A stretch of 64,000 nt of DNA, from the NCBI GenBank assembly GCA_000349905.1, contig KB722771.1, forward strand, positions 159,424 through 223,423, in the 5' to 3' direction. This DNA is from Volvariella volvacea V23 (lineage: Eukaryota; Basidiomycota; Agaricomycetes; Agaricales; Pluteaceae). A model generated the notes under the pieces. That model was not told where the DNA came from. It did not search any database and saw nothing but the letters and a program-made list of their open reading frames with translations. The position numbers and the translations under genes are program-made. Every line of letters starts with the position of its first letter. Positions within the stretch are counted from its first letter, which is position 1. Shown here in pieces: positions 32,161 through 44,200 of the stretch.

Positions 32161-32266
32161 TGTCCCATGGCCCAGTCGGTTAAGGCGTCTGACTGTTATG
32201 GCAATCCTTGAGCGAATGTCGGCTACGGTGATCAGAAGATCGGGAGTTCGAGTCTCCCTGGGACAG
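32161..32266 (+). tRNA. intron-containing tRNA, anticodon read as GTT (Asn)
   Basis: A seven-pair acceptor stem TGTCCCA/TGGGACA, D-arm with GTCGGTTAAGGC, anticodon stem TCTGA/TCAGA, five-base variable loop, T-arm GGGAG-TTCGAGT-CTCCC and discriminator G. Box A and box B promoter elements are present. The anticodon loop reads C-T-GTT-A, then an intron of about 32 nt at the canonical position after base 37 (roughly 32198-32229), then A38. That gives Asn. The body, however, starts with T1-A72 and carries GTCTGACT...ATCAGAAGAT, features I associate more with other isotypes, so the identity is less sure than the gene itself. Confidence 0.85.
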
Positions 32267-32814
32267 CTCCTTTTTATTGAGATGGCCTTATTGTCGACAG
32301 TCAAGGCTAAAGTCCATTCAGTACGCTAGTGCTGATATGCATCATCGGAACGCGCAAATAACAAGGCCTTGCGGTGAGTGCGGGTGACAGTTCTCATGAG
32401 TTGATGCCGTGGTTTGGGCTCAATCTTACAAATGTTTTATATTGGACGGGATTTACAGAGCGGAGCTCCGTTACAGCGAAGGATCGCAACCGAATAACAA
32501 TGCGAGGGTTTCAAGCTAACGACAATACATATTTTACGACGCTCGCTCTTGCTACGACCACAGCTGAATTTAACTTGGGCCACTAGCTTGCGTTAAATGA
32601 AACCAACCAGGTCTGCCAACATTAGATTTACTTTCTTCTTGACCAAGTCGAATTTTTGCTCACTCGGCAGGAGTGACGGCGAAGTGGACACTGCATCACC
32701 GCACGAATATAAGGAACATTCCTTTTGTTCGTTTCTCTTGTCTGAATATGCAGGTTCGTCTTGACACATTTTCCGCCGCTCAGTAAACCGATTAATGCGC
32801 TCGGGTGAAGCTGA
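32267..32814. other. intergenic, no gene seen
   Basis: The 5' flank of amine oxidase 2. Open frames are short. Confidence 0.55.
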
Positions 32815-32822
32815 ATAAATAG
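32815..32822 (+). promoter_or_regulatory. TATA-like box of amine oxidase 2
   Basis: ATAAATAG, 85 nt before the ATG, the same octamer and spacing as in amine oxidase 1. Confidence 0.55.
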
Positions 32823-32906
32823 AGGATTACTATCACTCAAGTCCCCACCCCAGTTGGTTGTTGAAAACTTGGGTTCCCCACTTGCACGATTTTCACGATC
32901 TTCGCC

Positions 32907-34845
32907 ATGAGGCTCGCTTGCTCTTGGGTTACTCTCGCTCTGCTATGCTTCACCATCTCGAGCGTCAGCGCTTCAGCAATTCCTACCCGAAGACAAAACG
33001 ACCCCGCCTCTTCAGCTCCCGATACAACCACGCCCCCAGCTCATGACACCAAGGTCCTGATCCTCGGAGGCGGTGTCGCTGGGATCATCGCGGCAAGAAC
33101 GTTACGGCAACACGGCATTAACGACTTTATCCTCGTCGAAGGCCGCGATGAATTGGGCGGAAGGATGAGGAGTCACGAGTTTGCAGGGTTCACTGTTGAA
33201 GTGGGCGCAAATTGGATCCAAGGAACGAGGAGTGAGGAAGCGGGACGTGTCAACCCGATTTTGGAGCTGGCAGAGAAACACGGGTTGGTCACCCACCCCA
33301 GTGATGCCTATGGGAGTATAAGTACGTTGGATCTCTCCGTCTCCTTTTTCTCTAGGTTAATTGTCTTGTAGCGACTTACGATGACGGTGGTGCGGTCGAC
33401 TATCTTGACGTGGTTGAGACCGCCATCGAAGCCCATGACCGTATGATTGTGTCTGCTGGTGATCGCGTTGCAAGGAATCTTGTGGACACAACTTCGAAGA
33501 CCGGCTACGCAATTGTTGGCGCAAAGCCTCTCACTGCTCACGAATACGCCGCAGAATACTTAACCGTATGTTCCCCAACACACTCTGTGTACATAACCTT
33601 GGCTAATGAATGTTATTGTTTCGTTAGTTTGATTGGGAATTTGCTCAGAAACCTGATCAAACGTCTTGGGTAGCCTCGTCTTGGGTGCGTCCCTTTTAGA
33701 GTCAGCCACTGATTTTTATTGATTTTGTACATATATTCCAGGTCAGCAATTACACCTTCAACAGCGACAGCGGAGGATTTTCCGATGAAAACTTTCTCTC
33801 AATTGACCAACGCGGTTTCAAGACAGTAATACTCGGAGAAGCAGATGAATATATCAACTCCACGCAGATCCGACTTAGTACAGTTGTGACAGACATCCAG
33901 TACTCTGATGACGGTGTTATTGTCAACACAGCAGACAACTCAACCATTTCAGCGGATTATGCTATTTGCACATTCAGTTTGGGTGTATTGCAAAACGACG
34001 ACGTTAGTTTTGATCCTCCCCTTCCTGGTAAGTCGTCGTTACGTTGAATAAATTTGTTTAGCTGATGTTGCATCAGCTTACAAGGTGGAGGCAATCCAAA
34101 GTATGACCATGGCGACGTACACGAAGATTTTCATGAAATTCCCGGAGAAGTTCTGGTTCGATACGGAGGTATGTCTTGTACATACTCCACGATTCATGCT
34201 CATTAACCCCTCATCAAGTTCGCACTGTACGCCGATCCGGAGCGTGGTCGATATCCAATTTGGCAGAGTCTGGATCTCCCAGGGTTCTTCCCCGATACTG
34301 GCCTCATCTTCGTCACCGTAACTGTACGCTTATTTCATCCTTCTGTGCCTCATTCTTATTGTGGCGGGATTACGGGCTCTTAGGGTGACTACTCGAAACG
34401 GATCGAGGCATTACCATTTGAGCAAGTACAATCGGAAGTGATGGGTGTTCTCCGCTCGATGTATCCCAACACCACGATTCCTGAGCCAACCGATTTCTAC
34501 TTCCATCGTTGGAACTCCGACCCTCTCTACAGAGGCTCATACTCCAACTGGCCTCCATCATTCTTCACAGGACATCACGACAACTTACGTGCGAACATGG
34601 GACGATTATACTTTGCTGGCGAAGCCACCAGTGAGCGGTATTATGGTATGCTTCGTTACTTTACCGTGCCTCATTCCCGCGGCTCACCGATGTGGCTTCC
34701 GTCAGGCTATCTCCAGGGGGCATATTACGAAGGACTGGATATTGGAACAACAGTTGCAAAGTGCATTAATGGCATGGGATGTGTGCACATGACGCGTGTG
34801 GAGGAAGTGGTGAACGCGCACCCTTATCGGACTGCGTTCAACTAA
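32907..34845 (+). CDS. secreted FAD amine oxidase (polyamine-oxidase-like) 2, 516 aa
   Basis: Intact sister of the gene at 20811. Exons: 32907..33321, 33372..33565, 33628..33684, 33742..34027, 34077..34168, 34219..34323, 34384..34645, 34706..34845 (517 codons). The signal peptide (MRLACSWVTLALLCFTISSVSA) is followed by a Pro/Thr-rich linker, the Rossmann glycine motif GGGVAG at residues 54-59, VEGRDELGGRMRSHEF near 78-93, and WIQGT. The C-terminal part includes GDYSKRIEALPFEQ, YRGSYSNWPPSF and GRLYFAGEATSERYYG, the last being the second FAD-binding block. Probably an extracellular H2O2-producing oxidase; the substrate is not determined. Exons 3-7 have identical lengths to the sister (57, 286, 92, 105, 262 nt). 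Confidence 0.93.
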
Positions 34846-35061
34846 TATTAGAACCAAGCTAATTCACACGGTTTGTAACACCCATGTATTTGCTTCCCAA
34901 TCGATCAGCCGAGTGACCGACCCCGCTGAACATCCTCACTGATGGAGCATCAATCCACGCAAGCGCTTAGGCTGATAAAGCTGGCGGGATGGAGTGTGTC
35001 GCTTTGCCTGTCAAGGCTTTCCTAGTTGTTGTCTCTCAGACCCGCTATCGTTCCGACGAAT

Positions 35062-36606
35062 ATGCCCGCAATCGGGCCAGCCTTCAAGGTTCTTGTCACT
35101 GGTGCAAATGGGTATATCGCTGCTTGGATCGTGTACGAGCTTATTCAGCAAGGATTCGCTGTCAGGGCAGCTGTTCGGTCTCTTGAGAAGGCGAGTTTCT
35201 TCCGAGAGTTAGAATGGGGTAAAAAGGCGTTGGATGACGGCAAACTGGGGTTCGTGGTGGTGAAGGATATTGTTGAGGTAACACGGTTGCGATTTCGTTT
35301 TTGAAGAGCTATTTCCACCAACTCCAGGAGGGTGCATTCGACGATGCCGTGAAAGATGTTAGCGGAATTATACACAGTGCCTCTCCTGTTAGTTTTGAGA
35401 TCGCGGAACCAGAAGGTATGAACGTCGTATCTGTATTAAGTCGCCTTTTCAGACTTATCCGTTTCATTAGATATGATCAGACCAGCAGTCCAAGGAACAG
35501 TAGGGATAATGAAAAGCACTTTAAAGCACGGGTAAGGAAATCCCATCGTACTATAACGCGCAACTCGTCTCGGATTACGTCAATTAGAAACTTATGCAAA
35601 CGACTCATACTCGTTTCCTCCTTTGGAGCAATCATTCAGAACGACCAATTAGGAAAGGTTTATAACGAGGAGATCTGGAACCAAGGCTCGGTGGAGGAGG
35701 TGAAGAAAAAGGGAAACGATGCAAATCCAGTCCTCAAATATCGCGCCTCAAAAAGACTTGCTGAGAAAGTTTAGAGGCATTTAATTTACACCCTTCGACT
35801 CTTACCTTCATAACACCATGTGAAGGAGCCTGGGAGTTCTATAATGAAAATAAAGACCGCATCGGATGGGACCTCGTTGTGCTCAATCCTGCATGGGTGG
35901 GTATCTACCATAATCCCGGACGATCATTTACTTATTTGAGTTTCTCAGGTCTTTGGTGTACGTTTCTGCAACGAGGATCAGTCCTCGGGTCATGCTTACA
36001 TACCTTGCGTTAACGCAGCCCACAGTACAAGCAATCCCCTCTCCAGATGCGTTAGGAGCATCAGCAGCCATTTTCTACAACGTGTGGATGGTTCCGAATT
36101 TCAAGACCAATGAGGAGCTGAGAACCCAGGGAAGCGGTTGGATTGATGTCCGTGATCTTGCCGTAGTGCATGTCCGGGCTCTTAAGAAAGAAGCAGCAGG
36201 TGGACAGCGCATTATTATCACCGCTGGTAAGTCATCGATCCACGGATATTCAATCACTCGGCGATCTTATGGATTGCGTTAGGCCCCTATGTCTTCCAAC
36301 AATGGAGTGGGTGGTGTTCATTTAGAAGAAGTGCGGACGATACCTAACCTCAATGAATGGCCAGTCGACTTGGCACATGAAATAAGACCGGAGGGGCTAC
36401 CCCGACATCCATCCTTGCCTCGTGGGTCTCGTATGGGGGATGAGAAGCCCGTTTATCCGGCGCAATTCGACATCAGCAAAGCAGAAGCGATTCTGGAAGT
36501 AGGGCCTGGAGATTCGCCGAAAGGCTGTGCGGACTGGTATCGCTACAGAACAAGGGAGGAGCTGCTGCGTGATGTGCTGGCGCAATACGAGGCGTGGAAC
36601 TGGTGA
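35062..36606 (+). CDS. NAD(P)-dependent reductase (extended SDR, dihydroflavonol-reductase-like) 1, damaged splice donor
   Basis: Extended short-chain dehydrogenase of the dihydroflavonol 4-reductase/Gre2 type. Exons by comparison with the tandem sister: 35062..35277, 35328..35415, 35471..35531, 35588..35769, 35826..35896, 35949..35957, 36019..36226, 36283..36306, 36365..36606. Cofactor motif VTGANGYIA near the N-terminus; HSASPVSF; catalytic SSFGA serine region and Tyr-x3-Lys in YRASKRLAEK; VFG encoded by a 9-nt exon; GWIDVRDLAVVHVRAL. After exon 4 the sister has AAGG|GTGAGC but this gene reads AAAGTTTAG: one G is missing, so the conserved donor is gone. A shifted splice (35768 to an acceptor at 35836) would keep frame while losing a few residues. 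It would be 366 aa if normally spliced. A start at 35026 is possible. Confidence 0.8.
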
Positions 36607-37142
36607 GAGCGGGGAGTCACCGTTGTTGTTTGCAAAGTTGTAAAGCGTCCGCTTGCCACGACAAAGGAGGTCATTTGTCTTGGACCACGGGTATATCCGT
36701 CGGAAATTTCCATTCAGTCATGGGTGCACCAAGACATGAGCACAGCAGGCTATCGGGCCGTCCCCCAGATTGGCCTCTCACGGAGCCAAAAAGTAAGGTT
36801 TGGAAGGCACAGGTAAGCTTTGACGGCCGTTCTCTCAAGCCCAAGTCGTCTGGACCCCGTGAATATTGAGGGAACCTTGAGCGGTGTTCGTAGCCAGCCT
36901 CAAACCTAGCAGGGGTTCGGAATAGGCTTCTGATATACTTCAAGCCTCGAGGCCGCAGGAACAGTGCTCCTTAATTTCGGCCTTAATTAAGCAGGATAAG
37001 CCGTGCGTTATTTGTCGTCATCCGCACAGCAACATGATAAAAGGGGATGTCAAATTCAATAATAAACACTCCCACCTTGGCTGCTTGCTATCAAGAGCCG
37101 GTCCAACTGAACTCATCCCCTCCACGTTACTGTCCTGCGACT
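36607..37142. other. intergenic between tandem reductases
   Basis: No gene seen. A GATAAAAGG box at 37034-37042 lies about 100 nt before the second gene's ATG and may serve as its TATA element. Confidence 0.5.
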
Positions 37143-38750
37143 ATGCCAGCCGTCTCGTCTCCAGCACATATTCTCGTCACTGGCGCCAGTGGCTATATCG
37201 CGAACTGGGTTATGCGGACTCTCCTAGAGCAAGGCTACACGATTCGCGCCACATTCAGAACCCGTCAAAAGGCGGAATACCTACAGACTGCACAATGGAG
37301 TAAGGATTTCTATGCAGACGGGAAGATCGAAGTTGCCATTGTGGAGGATATCGCAGTCGTGAGTCTTACTTTGCCTTCCCCGGCGTTAAGGTGCCCTTAT
37401 TGAGGACGCACACTACCTCGCTTTGGGCACGTTCAATGGTAGATGGCTAACGATGCACATAGGACGGTGCTTTCAATGAAGCCGTTCAAGACGTAGATGG
37501 GATTATGCACATCGCATCTCCATTCCATACCAGAATTACACGAGTTTCACGTGAGTTGATTGGGAAACACCCAGATGTTTGGCGTGAACGGTTGTGAATT
37601 AAGTTAGAACTGGTTGATCCTGCCGTGAATGGCACGACTGGGATTCTAACCAGCGCTTACAGATACGGGTGAGGCCTTCATCGACAAAAAACTGGGACCG
37701 GCAGCACGCGATTGACACCTGAGATAGAGATCGTGTCCAGCGTATCGTTGTCACCGGCTCTTGCGCCTCCGTTCTGACCGAACGAGGATATCCGCAGACC
37801 TTCAACGAGAGGGACTGGAACGATCAGGTTATTGAAGACATCGGCCGAAATGGGGACGAGACCCCCGCACTAACAAAGTATCGTGCCTCTAAAGTATTGG
37901 CCGAAAAGGGTGAGCTTCGACTTTTCTGCGTGACCCGTGCCTCCTGACCGCGCCACCCCAGCCGCATGGAAGTGGTACTGGGGGCACAGAGATAAACTCA
38001 AGTTCGACATGGTCGTTCTCAACCCTCCTTTGGTACGTTCCAATTTCTGATGAAAAGCGGCGTTTCTCACAGAATCCACTACTGCTAGGTATTCGGTGTA
38101 AGTTTTTATGTCCGCTCAGTGGCGCCACCCCGTTCGGGTTGACTCATGCGATGCCAGCCCACCATTCAACCCATCACCAGCCCTTTCCTTCTTGGGGAGT
38201 CTGCGTCAGCACTCTTCAATACCCTGCTGATTCCGGGATTCCGGTCGAGAGAAGAACTGTTGTTCAAAGGGAACTCGTGGATAGACGTCCGGGATCTGGC
38301 GATTATTCATGTGCGGGCCTTGAAGAGACCTGAGGCTGGGGAACAACGGATCATCGTTGCTTCAGGTAGGTAATACATTTTTTCCCAATTGTGCGCAGCT
38401 GATCTACATGAAAACCGCGTCTCAGGTCCTTTCGTGTGGCAAGAATGGGGTAAGTAGTTGTTCTTTGTGCGCTGCGGCCCACGTAAACCCGTTTCTCGCC
38501 AGTGGATATCGCAAACTCCATCGAACCCTGTCCCGTCCCGTTCCACGCACCCTTCCCAAAAGGATTCCCACTCCGTGGAGCGAAGCCGGAGTATTGGTAT
38601 GTATACAACACCGATAAAGCTGCAAAGTTACTCCACGTTGGTTCTGGGAGGCCGCTCAACGAAGACGAGGAGAGGGATTGGTATCCATTGAGAACAATGG
38701 AGGAAACGTGCCGGGACTTCCTGGACGAATGTAACCAGAAGGGATGGTGA
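37143..38750 (+). CDS. NAD(P)-dependent reductase (extended SDR, dihydroflavonol-reductase-like) 2, 368 aa
   Basis: Intact tandem copy. Exons: 37143..37358, 37463..37550, 37608..37668, 37728..37909, 37962..38032, 38089..38097, 38158..38365, 38426..38449, 38503..38750 (369 codons). The first eight exon lengths equal those of the neighbour (216, 88, 61, 182, 71, 9, 208, 24). The nucleotide-binding VTGASGYIANWV and RATFRTRQKAEYL suggest NADP preference by the Arg after the second strand; catalytic residues are in VTGSCASVL and YRASKVLAEK. It probably reduces a ketone or aldehyde in secondary or carbonyl-detoxifying metabolism; the substrate is unknown. Cytosolic, no signal peptide. Confidence 0.92.
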
Positions 38751-39398
38751 AATGTGCAAATGAGTTACTTGCCTGGTGCCGTAGATGATATATGGAACAC
38801 TTATAAGGATTTGATTCGCACTTACGCTAGTAGTCATAGTGGGATTGCCTTTTGAACGCTTACTGTACCCCTCTGTAGATGCTTAAATTTGAGAGAATGA
38901 AAGTCATCCGCATGACGCTGTCGCCGGAACACAAGCTACGTCAGTACCCGGCCCGAATCAGAGTCATGCGGGCCGTGGGCGGCAAATCATTACGAGCCGA
39001 ATTTGTGAGGGTCTTGCGGAAATGGAAAGCCCAATAGTTGTGCATGTCGTGAAGGCGAGATGAAGGTGGTCAAACAAGGGAAGCGATGGCGCTATTTAAT
39101 GAATCAATCGCGCTATGTACTCACCAACCAATACAACAATAGAACACATTTGATCTGAACAACGATGCAGGGCAACATCGCAGCCTGAATGCCATCGCAT
39201 TAGCTTACTTTGCCCAGAATTACGCCAAAGGGTATCCAGTATTCATTACCTGGAGGCGTCAGAATTGACAGTATATTAGTACACGTTTCTGAGAATGTAG
39301 TACACGAAGTGCCAAACGATATCGGGTTAAGCTGCAGCTAGAGTATTAATACTCGTCGGTCTCGTAGGAAATAAGCTCTTTACTCACCTGTATATGCC
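38751..39398. other. intergenic, no gene seen
   Basis: Spacer between convergent genes. No repeats or coding signal noted. Confidence 0.6.
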
Positions 39399-39983
39399 CT
39401 ATTGTCCTAATGCACGCACGATATCTTCCGTCGTTTTGACTACACAAAACTCTCCCTCGAGCGTGTCCAAATTAACTCCGTGGACAGTTTCAGCATCCCA
39501 TTTGCCCTTCCCGAGTGCAGCAGTTGCGTCCGACAATAAGATGATCTCCTTTGCTACTCCAAGATTGCTGGCCATCCGTACACTAGTGCTAACGCAGTGA
39601 TTTGTTGTGAGACCTGCCACGATAAGCAGCTCAATCCCCCTCTCCCTCAGCACAGCTTCCAAATTCGTCCCAATAAATGCAGAATTAACGTTCTTCTCGA
39701 CCGTCAGCTCCCCATCGACAGGCTCGGCATACGTGGCGAAGCGGCGTCCATCAGGGTTGGTAGGGTGAAGGGGTGAATCAAGATGAACCGACGAGTGGTA
39801 GACGTGGATGATGTTGGGGCATTTGCGTTGCCGAAAGGCTGATAGCAGTGCCGTAATGTTGCTCTCGAAGGAAGGCGTAGAACGAGGGAGAGTGCCGAAG
39901 TACGTTGGATTTGTGTAGAACCCGTTTTGAATATCGATTAAAAGAAGCGCAGTTTTTTCAATGTCGATAGAGGGGAATACCAT
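39399..39983 (-). CDS. isochorismatase-like cysteine hydrolase, 194 aa
   Basis: A single-exon member of the isochorismatase/nicotinamidase-like superfamily. The catalytic triad is visible: Asp17 in LLIDIQNGF, Lys97 in VEKNVNSAF and Cys130 in TTNHCVSTSVRMA. A GTNLE after the lysine and a conserved ALGKGKWDAETVH segment complete the fold. Length is normal for the family. The reaction (amide or enol-ether hydrolysis) cannot be told from sequence; many fungal members are uncharacterised. No signal peptide. The start at 39983 fits the family N-terminus. Confidence 0.9.
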   Translation of the reverse strand: MVFPSIDIEKTALLLIDIQNGFYTNPTYFGTLPRSTPSFESNITALLSAFRQRKCPNIIHVYHSSVHLDSPLHPTNPDGRRFATYAEPVDGELTVEKNVNSAFIGTNLEAVLRERGIELLIVAGLTTNHCVSTSVRMASNLGVAKEIILLSDATAALGKGKWDAETVHGVNLDTLEGEFCVVKTTEDIVRALGQ

Positions 39984-41144
39984 CGTGATGATCAGTGGTT
40001 AGGGTCGGTTTCGTGGATGGTCGTGAGTCATCGGTGCTATAAGTCCAGATAGTTCCGACTTGGGATTCCGAAAAAAAATTATCACGGATCCAGTCCTCGC
40101 TCGACTCGTGACCGAGAACCTCGTGGATCCAGGCGTCAACAGACGTCAACCTTTTGGAGCAATCCTGGGACTGCGATCATAGACACTGCCCGAGACGCGC
40201 GACCCTCGTCCCCCACTTGGATGCTGCTTTAAGTGCTGCCATCGTTCTACGGGGTCCGGTATCGATACTGCTGAGTTCAGCAGCCAAGAAATATCTTTCT
40301 CGGGTTCTACGGCATTGCGCTGCCAACGAGATCAAGGTAGGACGTGTGAAGGCCGACGTGAGCCCTTACAGCATGATCGGCAGGTGCGTCCACATGTTGC
40401 CGCTGCGCCGCTTGTGAATATCATGGAAGCAATACTACCGAGGCATTGTACCTCTCATCGGTACGCCCAATGCGAAGAAGGGAGACACACCTAAGTATGC
40501 TTTGAACTGCCCTTGGTTTTGAAAACGCTAGAGATACAAAATGAGCTGGTGAATTCATTCATTGAGAGGTGCCTGACAATCCCTATGACGGCCGAGGAGG
40601 CCCTCGGCGATTGCCGTACGTTCTCCAACTACATGACAAGGGCCGACTTCTCGGGTTGTTACATACTTACTGCCAAATCCACCAACATTTCGCCGTGCCT
40701 CCTCAGCTTCGTCGACAATTCTTCAGCAGTGGATAGCGACACTCCTGGTCGCTTGAATTCATCCATCAACACAGTACGGTGTGGTAGGCGTACACAATTC
40801 GATTATTACCAGGAAAGCAAAATCTCCCACTAATATAGTTCATCCCGTGTAGCGCTTGCAATCGGAAAGATAGATTCGTGCACACTTACAATGCAAATTC
40901 CTATTAATTATCTTGGCATCACGTCTCGCCTCCGACTTGATCCCACTTTCGTATCTTAATAGCTATGCGCAGGCCAGCAGAACTGGTAATTACTGTATCC
41001 GGTGTACGCAATTCCCAAGTACCACGTATGGAGATATTCTCGTCATGTTCCCAACGATTACAATACGTACCTAATACGCCCAAGTTTCATTGGGTTGGGA
41101 GGGCTTTCTCGGGTTTGAGGTAGAATTGAAAGGGCGTAAACGCG
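39984..41144. other. duplicated 5' flank of chitinase 1
   Basis: No intact gene. Parts of 40250-40420 and 40640-40705 are similar to 45565-45720 and 45938-46005 upstream of chitinase 2 (shared GCTGAGTTCAGC, GTGTGAAGGCCGA and GACTTCTCGGG blocks), showing that the tandem duplication took the flank with the gene. Confidence 0.6.
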
Positions 41145-41151
41145 TATAAAA
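41145..41151 (+). promoter_or_regulatory. TATA box of chitinase 1
   Basis: TATAAAA, 60 nt before the ATG. The sister gene has TATAAAAGG similarly placed. Confidence 0.7.
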
Positions 41152-41204
41152 GGACTATTGCTTGAATGAAAGTCGACATGACAATGGTGCTCCAGAATCC
41201 AAGC

Positions 41205-44200
41205 ATGCGGTATTTGCTAGCCCTGTCTGCACTGTCAGGAGCAGCCTATGCGGCTGATTGTACCGTCGCCATCGTTGGCTCACCCCACAGCAACTGTTGG
41301 GACATCGCTACTGCTGCAGGAATAACCACCACTCAACTCTCCTCGTACAACCCCGGGCTTGATTGTAACGCACTTCAACTTGGTGTGTATCTTGTCTTTT
41401 TCATGATACCACCGAAATTAACTCTGTATTAGGCCAGCGACTATGTGTCTCCTCGGGCACCCTGCCAGATATTAGGCCCCAGCCCAACCCAGATGGAACA
41501 TGTGCGACGGTAGGTCATTTAATACCCTCATTTGGACAGGATTTAATCTGTCTTCAGCACACTGTCCAAGCCGGAGAGTGGTGTGCTTTGATTTCCAGTA
41601 ATTATGGTATCACAGTAGCTGATATCGAAAACTGGAACGAGAATGTCTACAAATGGAGGGGTAAGCACCCAAAATATCGTAACGCTATAATATCGAATTA
41701 ACGAATCAATGATTGCTACTAGGTTGTGATAGACTGGCTGTCGATTTCAAGATGTGCATCTCAACAGGAGACCCTCCCCCAATCACGTAGGTTTTACTAA
41801 ACCAGTGGAATGTGTACTCACAATATACGAAAGGGTTAATCCTGACCTTCAATGCGGTCCTGAGAGTCCTGGAAATGCAAGCTGTCCTTTGAACGCTTGC
41901 TGCAGTGCATTTGGCTTCTGCGGCTTGACTTCCGAGTTCTGCGAGGACGCACCCGTAAGTTGCTTGGTTCAGCAAGGGTAGGGTTGATTTGCTGATACTT
42001 TCTCCTTTCAGAATGGTGATCCATGGTACAGCCGAGTTCAATCAATACACAAATTTTGATTTTGATTTATCCTCCCTAGTATTTCTAATTGCGGCGATGT
42101 CACCCTCCGGACGTGCAGCGGAAGTCAACTTCGACGGAAGATTGGGTACTATGCTGGTTGGGCTGCACGACGACCTTGCCAAAAGTTCTTCCCTCAAGAT
42201 CTCGACCTGACTGGATACACGGACGTTATTTTCGCCTTTGCTGTCATCACTGAAACGATGTCAATCTGTGAGTCTTCCCCCCTTTTGTGCCTGACCACGA
42301 CTGACACTTGACCCGCAAGCTATTGAGTCTGGAGACGTTCAATTAATCCGGGACCTTGTCGCCATGAAATCTGAGTATCCGGGGCTCAAAGTCACCATCG
42401 CCGTCGGTGGCTGGGCTTTCTCAACTGAAGACCCCACCAAGTCAATATTTAGCGTTATGATATCCAATGCAGCAAATAGAGCGAGATTTATTGGTTCTGC
42501 CAAGAATTTCATTTCGCAGTTGGACCTGGACGGTATTGATATTGACATGGAGTACCCCAGTGCTATCGAGCGCAGTGCTCCTCCTGAAGGTAAGGACACC
42601 TTAGTGTGGCGTCTAGCACTAACGCCGACCTCTGTGGGCCTAGATACTCCTAACTTGACGGCATTCTTCAGAGAGCTAAAGAACGAGATGGGTGACAAAA
42701 TCATCTCTGTCGGTATGTTTACCTTTTTTCTCGTGCAATAATCAGGTATTAACGGACCATTCTAGCTACACCCGCAGGTTATTGGTTCTTGAAAGGATTT
42801 GAAATTGACAAGATTGCAGATTACGTCACCTATATCAACATGATGTGTAAGTTCGTGCATCCTGTACCAATACAAAGCCCTGATTTTCCCTAGCTTATGA
42901 TTACCACGGCCCATGGGACAAGGATGTCTTCGTAAGCCTGACGGTATGGACGTACCTTATGGCCGCACTGATACTTCCCTAGGGAGAAGATGGCCGAACG
43001 AAGCCTCACACTTCAATCAGGGACATAACCGATAGTGCTAAGCTCTACACCCGTGCAGGTGTAAACCTCGACAAGGGTGGGTCAAATACTTGCTATTTCC
43101 AGCGTAGATGCTGATGTTATACACAGTCAACCTTGGTACAATTTTTAACTTTCGTTTGTTCCTCTTATTGATGGTACCCACAAGGGTTGGCATGGTACGG
43201 GCGTACATTCGGTACTGGTGGATGCATAGGATCGTCATGCCCGGTGAGCAAATTGTGATTTATTCCAACAACCATCAGTTCTGACATATTGTAGATGACG
43301 GGCGGGGGTACCCCTGGTCCTTGTACAGGAGAATCAGGCATTTTGTCTCAGCTAGAAATTTGGGAGGACCCTGCCTCGCAAGATGCGATTCTCGAAACCA
43401 GTTCTCAAACATATTGGTACAACAAGGTATGCTGCTTATAGTTCACGACAAAAGAATACCTAATATTTTATAGAACCGGACTTTCGTTACGTTTGATGAC
43501 GAAAGTACTTGGGACTACAAGACAAACTGGGCAGGAGAACACTGTTTTGGTGGCACATTTGTGTGGCAAGTTGGATTGAGCTGAGGTAGTAGACGAGTAC
43601 TCACATTCTCTAAGGTCACTTGACCAGGTTCGACCCAAGCCTCCGCCCCCTCCAATTGAGACGGAATGTACGTGGATAATGGAGCCCAGTTTCCTAGCCG
43701 ATTGTAGGGTACGTTTTCGCAGCATGTTGATTAAAATTGATATTCAAGTGCCTACAGAGGCTTGCCGATAGCATTCAAGACAGGTCAGTCGCCTAGACCA
43801 ATCAAAATTGTGTATCTCACCATTCTCATTCTTCTCTAGCGACACGTAAGTTACACAGGGGTCCAAGGGCAAAGGTGCCACTAACATCCTTCATTAAGGT
43901 TCCATATGAATTCCAGCCAATGTTTTGGCATCATCGGTATTAAACCAAAATGCGAGGGAGAATGCTGCTTGTATGTTCTCTCCCCATTTGTATCGACCAG
44001 TACTCATCGAAATTCAGGTTCCTCACGTATGTAATGAATTTATGACTACATCAAGCCGTGATACAGCCGCTATACAGATTCCAAGATTACCAAGATCGTC
44101 AACTCTCGGCGAAAGAAGTTAAGGTATACCACATATACCAAACTTTAGTGCGGCTTCGAACTCATATCAAATAGCAAGGTGTCAATGCCATTCTCGAGCA

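Noticed and set aside
32113..32304. Minus-strand frame containing ETRTPDLLIT
   Set aside because: A known type of artefact produced by reading a tRNA gene backwards; it lies over the tRNA at 32161.
44172..44174. Apparent premature TAG in chitinase 1
   Set aside because: It is the AG end of a 51-nt intron (44124..44174); the matching intron in copy 2 is 53 nt (49389..49441), and exon phases then agree.
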